Shown here one piece after another: positions 24,621-33,614 of a DNA stretch of 43,238 nucleotides. Made by a program: the position numbers and the translations under genes. Origin of the DNA: an uncultured Solobacterium sp. (GTDB lineage: Bacteria; Bacillota_I; Bacilli_A; Erysipelotrichales; Erysipelotrichaceae); assembly GCA_900547815.1 (NCBI GenBank), contig URHY01000007.1:1-43238 (forward strand), written 5' to 3'. The stretch's first letter is position 1, and the number at the start of each line of letters is the position of its first letter. The notes beneath the pieces are model-generated. The model was given only the letters and a program-made list of their open reading frames with translations. It was not told where the DNA came from and made no database searches.

Positions 24621-25347
24621 GATTTTCACCCTTCAACAATTCATAGATTTGTTTTTTTAAAACACTTTGAGAAAATAACCAATCTCTTGATTTCTTCTCT
24701 TTGGATAAATCAATTTCCTGCAAGATATGACTCGGTTTATTCGATAAAATCAAAATACGATCGGATAAATATAAAGCTTCATCAATATCATGTGTAACTA
24801 ATAAAGTCGTGCGATTGTAGTTTTTTCTTAATTGTAACAACCAATCTTGCATATCATTACGAGTAATGACATCTAAAGCTCCAAATGGTTCATCCAACAA
24901 AAGAATATCTGCCTTACACAAGGAAGTTCTTAAAAAGGCAGCTCTTTGACGCATACCTCCTGAAAGACTAGAAGGATATGCATTTTCATATCCAGAAAGG
25001 CCAAATGTCTCAAATTCTTTCAAAGCTCTTTGTTTCATAGATTTATCATGATTGATTTCACCATATAAACATACATTATCTAAAATGGTTCTCCATTCAA
25101 GCAACAAATCATTTTGCGGCATATACGCAAAATGAGAGCTGACACCTTTAATACGTTCATCATCTACAAAAAGCTGTCCTGAATAATCTTCAATCAATCC
25201 AGCTAATACATTTAGAATAGTAGATTTTCCACAACCACTCGGACCTAGAATAGAAACAAATTCTCCTTCTTGAATAGAAAAAGAAATATCATGCAATATT
25301 TCTTTTCCAGAAAATTCAAGATTTAGTTTTTCAACATGTAGCTTCAT
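24613..25347 (-). CDS. thiZ: ABC transporter ATP-binding protein, ThiZ-like
   Basis: A 244-residue ATPase of the nitrate/taurine/thiamine-precursor branch. Walker A is GPSGCGKST, the Q-loop is MPQND, the signature LSGGMRQRAAF, Walker B LLLDEPFGAL, and the switch THDIDEAL. It powers uptake through the permease upstream. Adjacent to ThiY- and ThiX-like genes under a TPP riboswitch, it is assigned to formylaminopyrimidine/HMP or a related thiamine precursor. Confidence 0.92.
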   Translation of the reverse strand: MKLHVEKLNLEFSGKEILHDISFSIQEGEFVSILGPSGCGKSTILNVLAGLIEDYSGQLFVDDERIKGVSSHFAYMPQNDLLLEWRTILDNVCLYGEINHDKSMKQRALKEFETFGLSGYENAYPSSLSGGMRQRAAFLRTSLCKADILLLDEPFGALDVITRNDMQDWLLQLRKNYNRTTLLVTHDIDEALYLSDRILILSNKPSHILQEIDLSKEKKSRDWLFSQSVLKKQIYELLKGENHA

Positions 25348-26345
25348 TATTTTACAAACTCATTTGTATATTGGTCTTTCGCATCGATCTTGTGATCAAT
25401 CAATCCTGTTTCATACATAAAATCTGTATAATTATCCCATACAGAATCTTTCATAACACCCCATGTATCTGCATCTTTTGCATATTGGCTACTTAAGTAT
25501 TTTTGGCTTTCCTTAAGGAATTTCAAATCTGTATCTGTCAAAGCATCATCATGTAAAATTTCAGCTGCTTTACTTGGATGATCAATCGCATATTCATATC
25601 CTTTTTTAGTAGCTTCCATAAACTTCTTGATTGTATCTGAATTCTTCTTGATCATTTTATTGTTTGTGATAATTACTGGAGTATAGTAATCCAAACGGCT
25701 ATCTAAATCAGCTAGAGGCATATAGTTTAAATCATATCCATCTTGTAACGCTTTAATAATAGCCCAACCATAGAATTCCCATCCAAGATTCACTTTATTC
25801 TTTCCTACTTCATCACTAAGTCCTGCAATACCAGATCCGTCTGATCCTACAATGTTTAATTTACTAAAATCAGCACCCGCTTCATTCATAACCGCTTTAA
25901 TAACGGCTTCTTCACTTGGTGCTCCCCATCCTGCATATGTCTTTCCTTCAAAATCCTTTACAGAATTGATGTTTGCGCTCTTCAAAGAAACAAATCCAGA
26001 AGTATTATGTTGAATAATTGTCGCAATCGTTTTAATTGGAAGTGGATCTTCACTAGTTAAGGCATATGTAACATCTTCCTGGTAAGAAACGCCAAAATCA
26101 GCTTTTCCGGCTGCAACCATAGAAGTTGTCGCATTATCACCTGGTTCAATAATATCTACATCTAAACCAGCTTCTTTATAATACCCCTTGTTTTTTGCCA
26201 CATAAAAACCAGTGTGGTTTGTGTTTGGCGTATAATCCAACATCAATGTAACCTTAGTCAATTTGTCATCTGAATTTGATGTTTGAGCACAGCCAACTAA
26301 GCTTAACGCAACTGCAGCTGCACACATTGCTTTTAAAATTTTCAT
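25347..26345 (-). CDS. thiY: ABC transporter substrate-binding lipoprotein, ThiY/NMT1-like
   Basis: A 332-residue lipoprotein of the NMT1/THI5-like family. The signal peptide ends in SLVGC with Cys19 lipidated. The mature part has VTLMLDYTPNTNHTGFYVAKNKGYYKEAGL and AWGAPSEEAVIKAVM-type segments typical of pyrimidine-binding ThiY. It captures a thiamine precursor outside the cell. The ATG at 26345 follows AAAAGGAG and overlaps the permease stop by four bases; a 33-codon in-frame extension into the permease gene is rejected. Confidence 0.92.
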   Translation of the reverse strand: MKILKAMCAAAVALSLVGCAQTSNSDDKLTKVTLMLDYTPNTNHTGFYVAKNKGYYKEAGLDVDIIEPGDNATTSMVAAGKADFGVSYQEDVTYALTSEDPLPIKTIATIIQHNTSGFVSLKSANINSVKDFEGKTYAGWGAPSEEAVIKAVMNEAGADFSKLNIVGSDGSGIAGLSDEVGKNKVNLGWEFYGWAIIKALQDGYDLNYMPLADLDSRLDYYTPVIITNNKMIKKNSDTIKKFMEATKKGYEYAIDHPSKAAEILHDDALTDTDLKFLKESQKYLSSQYAKDADTWGVMKDSVWDNYTDFMYETGLIDHKIDAKDQYTNEFVK

Positions 26346-27103
26346 TTTCTTTCTCCTTTTCGTAAATGTGGAAACAATATTTTTTCCAATAAAGACACCC
26401 CTAAATTCAATAAGATGCTCCAAAATATAATCATCAATACACACGCAAAAACTTTATCTAACATATACCCATTTTTCACACGAAGCATATAATAGCCAAG
26501 TCCTGCTCTACTTGAAAGCCATTCACCTACAATAGCTCCGCCAACACAATAAGTAGCCGCTACTTTTAATCCTGAAAATAAGCCAATGGCACCAGAAGGC
26601 ATCTTAACAATTTTATAGATTTGAAATAGATTGGCACCAAAACTTTTTAATAAATTGATTTCTTTTTCACTCACTTGCGACAAAGCATCCGTAAAGGATA
26701 TCGCAATAGGAAAAAAGCACATAAATATAACAATCAAGATTTTAGGCAACAAATCAAATCCAAACCAAATTGAAAATAAAGGTCCTAAAACCATAATGGG
26801 AACGGTTTGTGTCACAATTAAATATGGATAAATACTTGTCTTAAATGTTTTGGATAGATCCATACCAATGGAAATCACTATCGCAAAGAAAGTACTTATC
26901 AACAGTCCTAAAACAGATTCTTCCAATGTAACAAGTGAATGTTGCATCAAAATATCCATATTCTCAATAAGAGTACTGATGATTTTTGATGGGCTAGGCA
27001 AAATATAAAGTGAAATATCAAATGCACGAACATATAATTCCCAGCTACCAATCACTAGAATAAACACAAGCAACGGCATGACAATTCTACGATTTTTCTT
27101 CAT
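26342..27103 (-). CDS. thiX: ABC transporter permease, ThiX-like
   Basis: A 253-residue membrane protein with about six transmembrane segments and the permease coupling motif around GLKVAATYCVGGAIVGEWLSSRAGLGY (EAA loop, conserved G at the spacing to the ATPase). It starts 18 bases after the riboswitch terminator, behind AAAGGAGG. It forms the channel for the ThiY-like receptor and ThiZ-like ATPase. Confidence 0.92.
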   Translation of the reverse strand: MKKNRRIVMPLLVFILVIGSWELYVRAFDISLYILPSPSKIISTLIENMDILMQHSLVTLEESVLGLLISTFFAIVISIGMDLSKTFKTSIYPYLIVTQTVPIMVLGPLFSIWFGFDLLPKILIVIFMCFFPIAISFTDALSQVSEKEINLLKSFGANLFQIYKIVKMPSGAIGLFSGLKVAATYCVGGAIVGEWLSSRAGLGYYMLRVKNGYMLDKVFACVLMIIFWSILLNLGVSLLEKILFPHLRKGERK

Positions 27104-27120
27104 TATTGCCTCCTTTCCAA

Positions 27121-27147
27121 AATAAAAAAGGCACCCTAGAGTGCCAC
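27121..27147 (-). terminator. Riboswitch-controlled terminator
   Basis: GGCAC-tctagg-GTGCC followed by TTTTTT on the minus strand, between the TPP aptamer and thiX. ACTCT in its 5' arm can pair with GGAGT of the aptamer's closing strand, giving a plausible antiterminator when TPP is absent. Confidence 0.85.
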
Positions 27148-27158
27148 TATCAATCGAT

Positions 27159-27228
27159 ATGACTCCCTACGCTAGAATTAACCAGATCAGGTAATAAGGG
27201 TTTTTCTCAGCAATTGCACCCCTGTCAT
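27159..27228 (-). promoter_or_regulatory. TPP riboswitch (THI element)
   Basis: The minus strand has the conserved TPP aptamer parts in order: AGGGGTGC, CTGAGA, ACCCTT, then ACCTGATCTGG, TTAATTCTAGCG and AGGGAGT. P1 closes by ATGAC with GTCAT. With the terminator at 27121-27147 it should reduce transcription of thiXYZ and tatD when thiamine pyrophosphate is plentiful. Confidence 0.97.
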
Positions 27229-27250
27229 GTGTGTTTTTACTTGCCCATCG

Positions 27251-27259
27251 ATTATATCA
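27251..27259 (-). promoter_or_regulatory. Extended -10 promoter for the TPP-controlled operon
   Basis: TGATATAAT (TATAAT at 27251-27256) on the minus strand starts transcription near 27244, about 16 bases before the aptamer. No strong -35 is seen. Confidence 0.55.
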
Positions 27260-27264
27260 CAATC

Positions 27265-27801
27265 TTAGACTAATTTATATTTCTGGCATATATCCTCTAC
27301 AATTTCATCTAAACTTTTACCATCCATTGAAATCGAATCCATTTTTGATGCATATAAAGTATGGAAATAATCAAAATCCGCCTGTATTTCTCGCATATAA
27401 TATGCCTTATGCTTATTTAGATACGATTGTGGGATGTGCAAAAGATTATCATTATCATCCGTGAATACCAAGCGTTTAAAAATATTTTCTGTTCGATCCG
27501 TTAAGTCGAAACAAATAATATCTGAATCTTCAAAGAAATCTTCATATGCATCTAAATACGCAATAGGACTTAAGGCAATCACTACATTTTCATTTTCTTG
27601 AATCCAAGAAGAAATCATTTCTGCACGCAATTCATCCCGTTCATATTGATCATTATATTCATCTTGAAAACCAAGCATTGTTCCATACTTTTCTTTGATT
27701 TTCGTATCCATATCGATAAAATCGTAACCTATTTTCTTTGCCAACAACTCATCAACAGTACTCTTTCCAATGTTACCCATCCCAAAAATTAATATTTTCA
27801 T
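27265..27801 (-). CDS. Shikimate-kinase-like P-loop protein
   Basis: A 178-residue protein with the P-loop GMGNIGKST at residues 7-15 and the FIDMDTKI motif typical of the shikimate kinase fold, where Asp binds shikimate and magnesium. The usual RxGGG loop of shikimate kinase is not evident (the region reads VIALSPIAYLD), so the substrate probably differs. It is the last gene of a leftward operon with the RQC-minor-1 protein 9 bases upstream. Confidence 0.65.
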   Translation of the reverse strand: MKILIFGMGNIGKSTVDELLAKKIGYDFIDMDTKIKEKYGTMLGFQDEYNDQYERDELRAEMISSWIQENENVVIALSPIAYLDAYEDFFEDSDIICFDLTDRTENIFKRLVFTDDNDNLLHIPQSYLNKHKAYYMREIQADFDYFHTLYASKMDSISMDGKSLDEIVEDICQKYKLV

Positions 27802-27810
27802 TTTGCACCT

Positions 27811-28389
27811 CTATATACGCCTACTTATCTTATTTTCTACTTCTGCAATTCTTGCTGCAACCTTCTTTACTTCCAACATCTTCCATGCTTCTAAGTAAGG
27901 TAGAAATTCCTCTGTTCCATCTTTCTCTATTTTATCAAGCACACGCATGACAACCTGTCTATTTACTTCTTTCATCTCAAATAGAACACGAGCCTTTTTT
28001 TCTTCTACATCTAAACAGATTTTCTGATAAAGTTCTTGGGCAAAGGTTTCTTTTTCGATTTGCCATCCTTTATCTGAAAACACCAATAAAGGTAGACGAT
28101 AATCGTACTCAATTCTGAGATAATCTTTCTTGATCATCCAATCAATGCATTTTGTGATATCATCCAACTTCATATCTTGATAATATCCATAAGCAGGACA
28201 TTCATTTAGTTTATGTTCAAATATCTTTTTATCCTTTGAACCCTTTAATATTTTCGCCAGCATACTTCTTCCATCAGTCGAAATCAATTCATCTGCACCT
28301 CTTAAAATCATTTGTATATCCTCTTGTGGTAAATCTTTAATTTCTCCTGCATCCAGAATAACTGGCACTCTACGTACTTTTTTACTCAT
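27811..28389 (-). CDS. RQC-minor-1 family DNA-binding protein
   Basis: A 192-residue cytoplasmic protein. The N-terminal half (VRRVPVILDAGEIKDLPQED, LRGADELISTDGRSMLAKIL, CPAYGYYQDM and PLLVFSDKGWQIEKETFAQEL) matches the family annotated as RQC-minor-1, with a winged-helix domain related to the RQC domain of RecQ helicases. The C-terminal 70 residues are helical and charged. Biological role is not known. It lies 13 bases after the TraX gene. Confidence 0.75.
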   Translation of the reverse strand: MSKKVRRVPVILDAGEIKDLPQEDIQMILRGADELISTDGRSMLAKILKGSKDKKIFEHKLNECPAYGYYQDMKLDDITKCIDWMIKKDYLRIEYDYRLPLLVFSDKGWQIEKETFAQELYQKICLDVEEKKARVLFEMKEVNRQVVMRVLDKIEKDGTEEFLPYLEAWKMLEVKKVAARIAEVENKISRRI

Positions 28390-28402
28390 ACATGTTTTTC
28401 CT

Positions 28403-29113
28403 CTACATCATTACACGAATCAATCCACACAAAATTAAATGTCCCACATAGAACCAATAGAAGAACCATTTCATAAATGTACTCTTTCCTCTTGTTCCAT
28501 CATATAAAGACATAATCGGATAGACTAAAACAATTCCGAACTGCAACAAACCATAAACTACATCAATACATAAACAATAGACTATTACATACATGGAAAT
28601 ATATAAGGCCATACCTAATACTTGTTTTTTTAAATTACCTTGATTTTTGTAAATATGGTTTGTACAAAGAACTGGAAAGCATGACCAATCACTTGGAAAT
28701 GCCAACAAACAAAGAATTAGAATACAACCTATTTTCTTTACATCTTTCCAATCTTGATCTTCTACCCATAAACCAATCACCGATAAGAATAGTGGCCAAA
28801 TAATACTTGTTTGATTTAATAAAGAATCTTTTAATGGAATCAAAGATATGCCAAAACAGAAGTTATACGCAAAGTGAGCGATAATTGAAAAAATCAATAA
28901 TCTTTCTAAATATTTCTTTAAACTATGCGTATGCGTATAACCTTCAACCACCATAAACCACATAATAGGTGCTGCCACTCGTCCAATTAAATGTATCAAT
29001 AAAAGCCACCAGAATTTTTCATAATTCGGATAGAATGTAGTTGCGAAATGATCCATAAACATCGCAATGATCGCAACCATCTTGATTTGATTTCCATTTA
29101 ACTTTTTTATCAT
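28403..29113 (-). CDS. TraX family membrane protein
   Basis: A 236-residue protein with about seven membrane segments. The start MIKKLNGNQIKMVAIIAMFMDHFATTF, with the conserved MDH, is characteristic of TraX, the family first described for F-pilin N-acetylation. In Bacillota, TraX-like proteins occur on chromosomes without conjugation genes, as here, and probably transfer acyl groups in the membrane. The start overlaps the upstream gene by four bases (ATGA). Confidence 0.87.
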   Translation of the reverse strand: MIKKLNGNQIKMVAIIAMFMDHFATTFYPNYEKFWWLLLIHLIGRVAAPIMWFMVVEGYTHTHSLKKYLERLLIFSIIAHFAYNFCFGISLIPLKDSLLNQTSIIWPLFLSVIGLWVEDQDWKDVKKIGCILILCLLAFPSDWSCFPVLCTNHIYKNQGNLKKQVLGMALYISMYVIVYCLCIDVVYGLLQFGIVLVYPIMSLYDGTRGKSTFMKWFFYWFYVGHLILCGLIRVMM

Positions 29114-30780
29114 CGAGTCACACCCTCTCCTACATTAGGTTCAAAATGCGAATAAACAACATCTGCACCAAATAAAAGAAGTAAAACTAAACAGGCAGTA
29201 GATAATTTTTTATTTAAGTGTTCTTTTACCCAGTTATCAATTAATGGTGCAATCACATAGACAAAAGCCATACCACCAACGCCAAACACCAATAAGCCTT
29301 CCGCACAAATTCTTCCATCAAGATTTAAAAAGTAGCCTGTATAATCCCACCATTTTTGACCATTATGCGTAAGCTCTAAAAAGAAACCAGTAAAGTATTC
29401 AATACATCCGCAAAGAAGTACGGCCATACTAAACTCAACTTTGGGACGCATTCTAAATCGTTTTAATAAAAGCAGAATCAAAACACAACCAAAACCATAA
29501 ATAGGAATCCATGGACCATGTAAAACACCACGATTCACAAATCTTCCATAGCTAATCATTGAAAGACTGACTTCCCAGATCCATCCGACAAAACACATAA
29601 AGAAGAAACACACAAGAATGGATGTGATTGTATAATTTCGATTTGGATGTAAAACACGAAGATTTGACTTCTTATACGCCTCTTCAATTGGAGATAACCT
29701 TACTGGATAACATAATAAATACACTTCGGTAATCATCGTTTCTGCTTCCATTTTATTATAAGTATATCTTTCATATTGTTTTTCTTTTGAACTTAAATGA
29801 AAGATGATCCCAAAATTATCACACAAGAATTTTTTTACGCCCGTATACGCATTTTCTATTGGGTTTTTCGCATTTAATGCCGCAATCACATCGGAATACG
29901 TATTTCGCATCAAAGCACGACTTGGCTTCTCAAATAAATACGTATCATTTAAGATAGCACTTTGAAATTCTTTCCTTCTTAATGTATAAAATTCACACAT
30001 TACTGACATACGATACATATTCGAATAAAATATTGCACTGATTCCAAATGTACATATATCCAAAATGTACCATCCAGCCATTGAAAATTGCCATTTAAAA
30101 CATTCAAACTTATGTCCCTTCATCATATTTCGAGATAAAGAAAGTGCATCTTTTAAAGATATCGTCGGATTTTCGGCTAAGATATAATCCACTAAGAAAT
30201 ATACATAGTAAAAGTAGACGCCTCCTACAACAGTAAAATTCATAATTGTCAAAATAATAGATTTAACAAGTTTCACAAACGCAACATGCATCTGCTTTCG
30301 AATTCGCATTAAATACACCAAACGGTCTAATGGAAGTTTGGCGTAAACTCTTCCTTCCAAAAAGAGTCTGCGATTAATAACCGGCAATGCATTCACAATA
30401 TATACTCTATAGAACACAGATATGCATAAACCTATTACGACAAAACAAATACTCGCAATATCTTTCGAATGAATAATAGTTGATAAACCTAAAAATAGTG
30501 TCTTCACAAAGGATCCTGAAGTAATTCCATTTACCACATGTGCAAATACACCGTTGGTCGTACCAAAGACGCCTTCAGGAAGTAAAGATGTCATCGACTT
30601 CACAAAAGAAGAGTGCATTAACAGGCCTGAAACACTCTTGGCATTATCTTGTTTTAAAAGGGATAAAGTCGAACTAAATTCACTTCCCATAAGTACTGCC
30701 GCAAGACATAACACTAAATAGGTCGCATAATGTGCTTTTACATTTTTATGTGCATTTTTCTTAATTTCACTTAGTTTCAT
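29110..30780 (-). CDS. DUF975 / CmpB (putative ABC transporter type IV) fusion membrane protein
   Basis: A 556-residue membrane protein with two parts. Residues 1-380 carry the DUF975 signature (KLSEIKKNAHKNVKAHY at the start, several membrane segments and SLKDALSLSRNMMKGHKFECFKWQFSMAGWYIL). Residues 385-556 match the CmpB family (PF06541): VGWIWEVSLSMISYGRFVNRGVLHGPWIPIYGFG, four or five membrane segments. Functions are unknown; the pairing suggests a two-domain transporter-like or envelope protein. It is the first gene of the TraX/RQC operon and divergent from the nitroreductase. Confidence 0.85.
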   Translation of the reverse strand: MKLSEIKKNAHKNVKAHYATYLVLCLAAVLMGSEFSSTLSLLKQDNAKSVSGLLMHSSFVKSMTSLLPEGVFGTTNGVFAHVVNGITSGSFVKTLFLGLSTIIHSKDIASICFVVIGLCISVFYRVYIVNALPVINRRLFLEGRVYAKLPLDRLVYLMRIRKQMHVAFVKLVKSIILTIMNFTVVGGVYFYYVYFLVDYILAENPTISLKDALSLSRNMMKGHKFECFKWQFSMAGWYILDICTFGISAIFYSNMYRMSVMCEFYTLRRKEFQSAILNDTYLFEKPSRALMRNTYSDVIAALNAKNPIENAYTGVKKFLCDNFGIIFHLSSKEKQYERYTYNKMEAETMITEVYLLCYPVRLSPIEEAYKKSNLRVLHPNRNYTITSILVCFFFMCFVGWIWEVSLSMISYGRFVNRGVLHGPWIPIYGFGCVLILLLLKRFRMRPKVEFSMAVLLCGCIEYFTGFFLELTHNGQKWWDYTGYFLNLDGRICAEGLLVFGVGGMAFVYVIAPLIDNWVKEHLNKKLSTACLVLLLLFGADVVYSHFEPNVGEGVTR

Positions 30781-30836
30781 ACATAAATGATACCATATCT
30801 AGTGTAGAATATTTTCAAAAGAAAGAAGGAATGTTT

Positions 30837-31574
30837 ATGAATCCAATTATTCAAAGTTTATTTGATCGCAAGTCTTGTCGAATTTTTGAAGATAAAGAAA
30901 TATCACAAGAAGACAAAACACGGATACTTCAAGCGGCTATGCAAGCCCCTAGTGCAGGAAACCAACAAATGTATACTATTATTGATGTACAAGATCAAAA
31001 ACTGCAAGAAACGCTTTCTAAAACGTGTGATAATCAATCTTTTATTAATCAAGCTAAAATGGTTTTAATTTTCTGTGCCGACTTTCAAAAATGGTATGAT
31101 TTGTTTAATTATGAAAATTGCAATCCTAGAAAACCAGGCGTAGGCGATTTATTACTCGCAACAACGGATGCGACCATTGCCGCACAAAATGCAGTTGTAG
31201 CAGCCGAAAGTTTAGGAATTGGATCTTGTTACATAGGTGATATTTTAGAGCAGCATGATCTACATAAAGAATTATTAAATCTAAGTGAATATGTAGTCCC
31301 TGTATGCATGTTAGTACTTGGATATCCTGCAGAGGATCATTTTAAAAGACAAAAACCCGAGCGTTGTAAATTAGAGGATATTGTTTGTGTCAATCAATAT
31401 CATAGAAAAGACAAACAAGAACTAGAAAATATGTTTGAACACAAAGCTGTAAACAAAACATTAAATGAATGGGCAACAGCTTTTTGTAGCAGGAAATACA
31501 ATTCGGATTTTTCTAAAGAAATGACTAAATCCGTACAAAAATATATTGATCAATTTAAAAGTGAAGCCGATTAA
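30837..31574 (+). CDS. Nitroreductase family protein (NfsA/FRP-like)
   Basis: A 245-residue FMN-dependent oxidoreductase. It has the N-terminal LFDRKSCRIFEDKEI and QAPSAGNQQMY signature that bind FMN, DATIAAQNAVVAAESLGIGSCYIG in the middle, and VPVCMLVLGYPAE near the end, plus a C-terminal arm typical of NfsA/FRP-type NAD(P)H nitroreductases. The ATG at 30837 is chosen because AAGAAGG lies seven bases before it; an ATG two codons earlier is one base after that site. A -10-like TAGAAT is at 30805-30810. Confidence 0.9.
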   Translation: MNPIIQSLFDRKSCRIFEDKEISQEDKTRILQAAMQAPSAGNQQMYTIIDVQDQKLQETLSKTCDNQSFINQAKMVLIFCADFQKWYDLFNYENCNPRKPGVGDLLLATTDATIAAQNAVVAAESLGIGSCYIGDILEQHDLHKELLNLSEYVVPVCMLVLGYPAEDHFKRQKPERCKLEDIVCVNQYHRKDKQELENMFEHKAVNKTLNEWATAFCSRKYNSDFSKEMTKSVQKYIDQFKSEAD

Positions 31575-31590
31575 GACTTCACTTATTAAT
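31559..31590. terminator. Bidirectional hairpin between the nitroreductase and the FMN oxidoreductase
   Basis: AAGTGAAG (31559-31566) pairs with CTTCACTT (31577-31584); AT-rich tails on both sides. The convergent genes both end inside it. The U-run is short. Confidence 0.6.
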
Positions 31591-33510
31591 TTCTAATACC
31601 GCATGATAAGCATCTTTAAATGCATCTAAAGCAACACCTGCTTTTTTACAATCACCAACGATGTATGTAGGAATACCTAAATCTGTATACATACTTGTAT
31701 CGTTTGCCTTTGATCCTACAGCCATAATGACACTATCATATGGATATTCTTTGCCACTGGCAACAACTACATGATCATCAATTCTTTCAACAGTTGCACT
31801 TGTTTCAATTGTGATTGGCATGTGGGCCATCGCAAACTGGGCTGTAATTTGACGCAATGGTCCTAAATCCTGTAAAGCTTTTTCTTTCATTTCTAAAACA
31901 GTGACTTTCTTTTGTCTTGCAGCCAAGAATTCAGCGGTTTCAAAGCCAACAAGACCACCACCAATAATGACGACGTTTTCACCTGGTACTTCTACTTTTT
32001 CACTTAATACATCATGTGCAACAATGGCTCTTTCACTACCTTCAATTGGAAGTACAAATGGACTTGATCCAATCGCTACAATGAGTGCATCCGGCTTAAT
32101 TTCTTCAATCCTTTCTTTAGTACAAACGGTATTTAAGTGCACTTCAATTCCAGATTCTTGAACATCCAAAATCATTTTATCTACCGCATTCTTAAAATCT
32201 TTTTTAGCCGAAATAGCTCCTGCCAATAAGAATTGTCCACCAAGATTTTCACTCTTTTCAAATAAAATTGGTGTATTGCCTGTTTCTTTTAAATCTAGAG
32301 CCGCTTCCATACCTGCAATTCCACCACCTAAGATGACAACTTTTTTAGAAACAGATCCAGGTTTTAAGCCTAATGTTTCCTCTTCTAATAAGCCAGGATT
32401 TCGCATACAAGTAATGTGTTTAATGGCTGGATTATATAAGGATGCACAGAATGAGTCATAGCAGCCTTGGTTACATCCAATACAATAGCGAATTTGATTG
32501 ACTTTACCAGCTCTAGCTTTATTACAGAAGTTGGCATCGGCAAGTTGCGCACGTGCCATGACAACTAAATCTGCCTTGTCATCTTCTAAAATCTTTTCAG
32601 CAAATTCAGGCGTATTGATGCGTCCACATGGCATTGTCAACATACCTGTTTCTTTACGAATGCGAGCAGCATCTTCTACGTTAAATCCGTTTTCAATATC
32701 CACTGGAGCTACCTCATATAATGTAGCTGCCGTTAAGATATTTCCACGACTAATATTTAATACATCCACACCTAATTCTTTGGCATCTTTACAAAATTCA
32801 ATCACTTCTTCCACTGTCAATCCACCTTCTAACATGTCATCATGACAATCTACACGCATGAATAGTGGCATATCTTCTGGCATATTGGCACGAATCGATT
32901 TAATACATTCCAATGGGAATTTTTTACGATTTTCAAAAGATCCACCCCACTCATCATTTCGATGATTGATTCCACCTGAAAGCATTGAGTGTGGTAAATA
33001 GTTATGCGCACAATGGAATTCTAAGCAATCAAATCCAGCTTCTACTGCACGCTTTGCGGCTTGTCCAAACTTATCTATTATATCGAGCAATCTTTCATTT
33101 GTGATAGCTGGCACGGTATATTGTGGACTTAATGGTAAATCATTTGGCACTAAGATCTGAGCCGTTTGATCTGAAGCTACTGCTAATCCTCCTTGCCATA
33201 ATTGAATGCAAGTTTTTCCTCCGGCTTCATGCACGGCATCATTTAATTTTTTAAATCCACAAATGTACTTGTCTTCGGCAATTGATAAAAATCCAAAAGG
33301 TGCACTCGGGGCATCTACACTTGTAACTTCAACTGTATTTAATCCATTTCCACCTTTTGCACGAGCCACATGATACGCAATCAACTTATCCGTAACACTC
33401 TTTCCATCGTCACTTTCCGCACTTTCATGCGTTCCCATCGCAGACATGACGACACGATTTTTTAATTCCATACCACGAATCTGTATAGTATCAAATAATT
33501 TGTCAAACAT
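31579..33510 (-). CDS. NADH:flavin oxidoreductase / 2,4-dienoyl-CoA reductase family protein (FMN, 4Fe-4S, FAD)
   Basis: A 643-residue enzyme in three modules. The N-terminal TIM barrel (1-330) of the Old Yellow Enzyme type contains FHCAHNYLPHSMLSGGINHR. A CIGCNQGC cluster motif with two further Cys (CASLYNPAIKHITC) binds 4Fe-4S. The C-terminal FAD/NAD domain has VVILGGGIAGMEAALD and VVIIGGGLVGFETAEF. It moves electrons from NAD(P)H to an unsaturated or CoA-linked substrate, as in FadH and bile-acid or cinnamate reductases; the substrate is not known. AAAGGAGGAG before the ATG gives a strong ribosome site. Confidence 0.92.
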   Translation of the reverse strand: MFDKLFDTIQIRGMELKNRVVMSAMGTHESAESDDGKSVTDKLIAYHVARAKGGNGLNTVEVTSVDAPSAPFGFLSIAEDKYICGFKKLNDAVHEAGGKTCIQLWQGGLAVASDQTAQILVPNDLPLSPQYTVPAITNERLLDIIDKFGQAAKRAVEAGFDCLEFHCAHNYLPHSMLSGGINHRNDEWGGSFENRKKFPLECIKSIRANMPEDMPLFMRVDCHDDMLEGGLTVEEVIEFCKDAKELGVDVLNISRGNILTAATLYEVAPVDIENGFNVEDAARIRKETGMLTMPCGRINTPEFAEKILEDDKADLVVMARAQLADANFCNKARAGKVNQIRYCIGCNQGCYDSFCASLYNPAIKHITCMRNPGLLEEETLGLKPGSVSKKVVILGGGIAGMEAALDLKETGNTPILFEKSENLGGQFLLAGAISAKKDFKNAVDKMILDVQESGIEVHLNTVCTKERIEEIKPDALIVAIGSSPFVLPIEGSERAIVAHDVLSEKVEVPGENVVIIGGGLVGFETAEFLAARQKKVTVLEMKEKALQDLGPLRQITAQFAMAHMPITIETSATVERIDDHVVVASGKEYPYDSVIMAVGSKANDTSMYTDLGIPTYIVGDCKKAGVALDAFKDAYHAVLEINK

Positions 33511-33583
33511 ATGATTCTCCTCCTTTTCGTATGTTTACTTCTTATTTCATTATACTTCAATTGTTAGCGGTTTCACATATACA

Positions 33584-33614
33584 AAAGAAAAGAGCTGTCA
33601 TTCTTTGACAACTC
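33584..33614 (-). terminator. Terminator of the SCIFF maturase-decarboxylase operon
   Basis: GAGTTGTC-aaagaat-GACAGCTC followed by TTTTCTTTT on the minus strand, overlapping the decarboxylase stop codon; one G-U pair. Confidence 0.8.
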
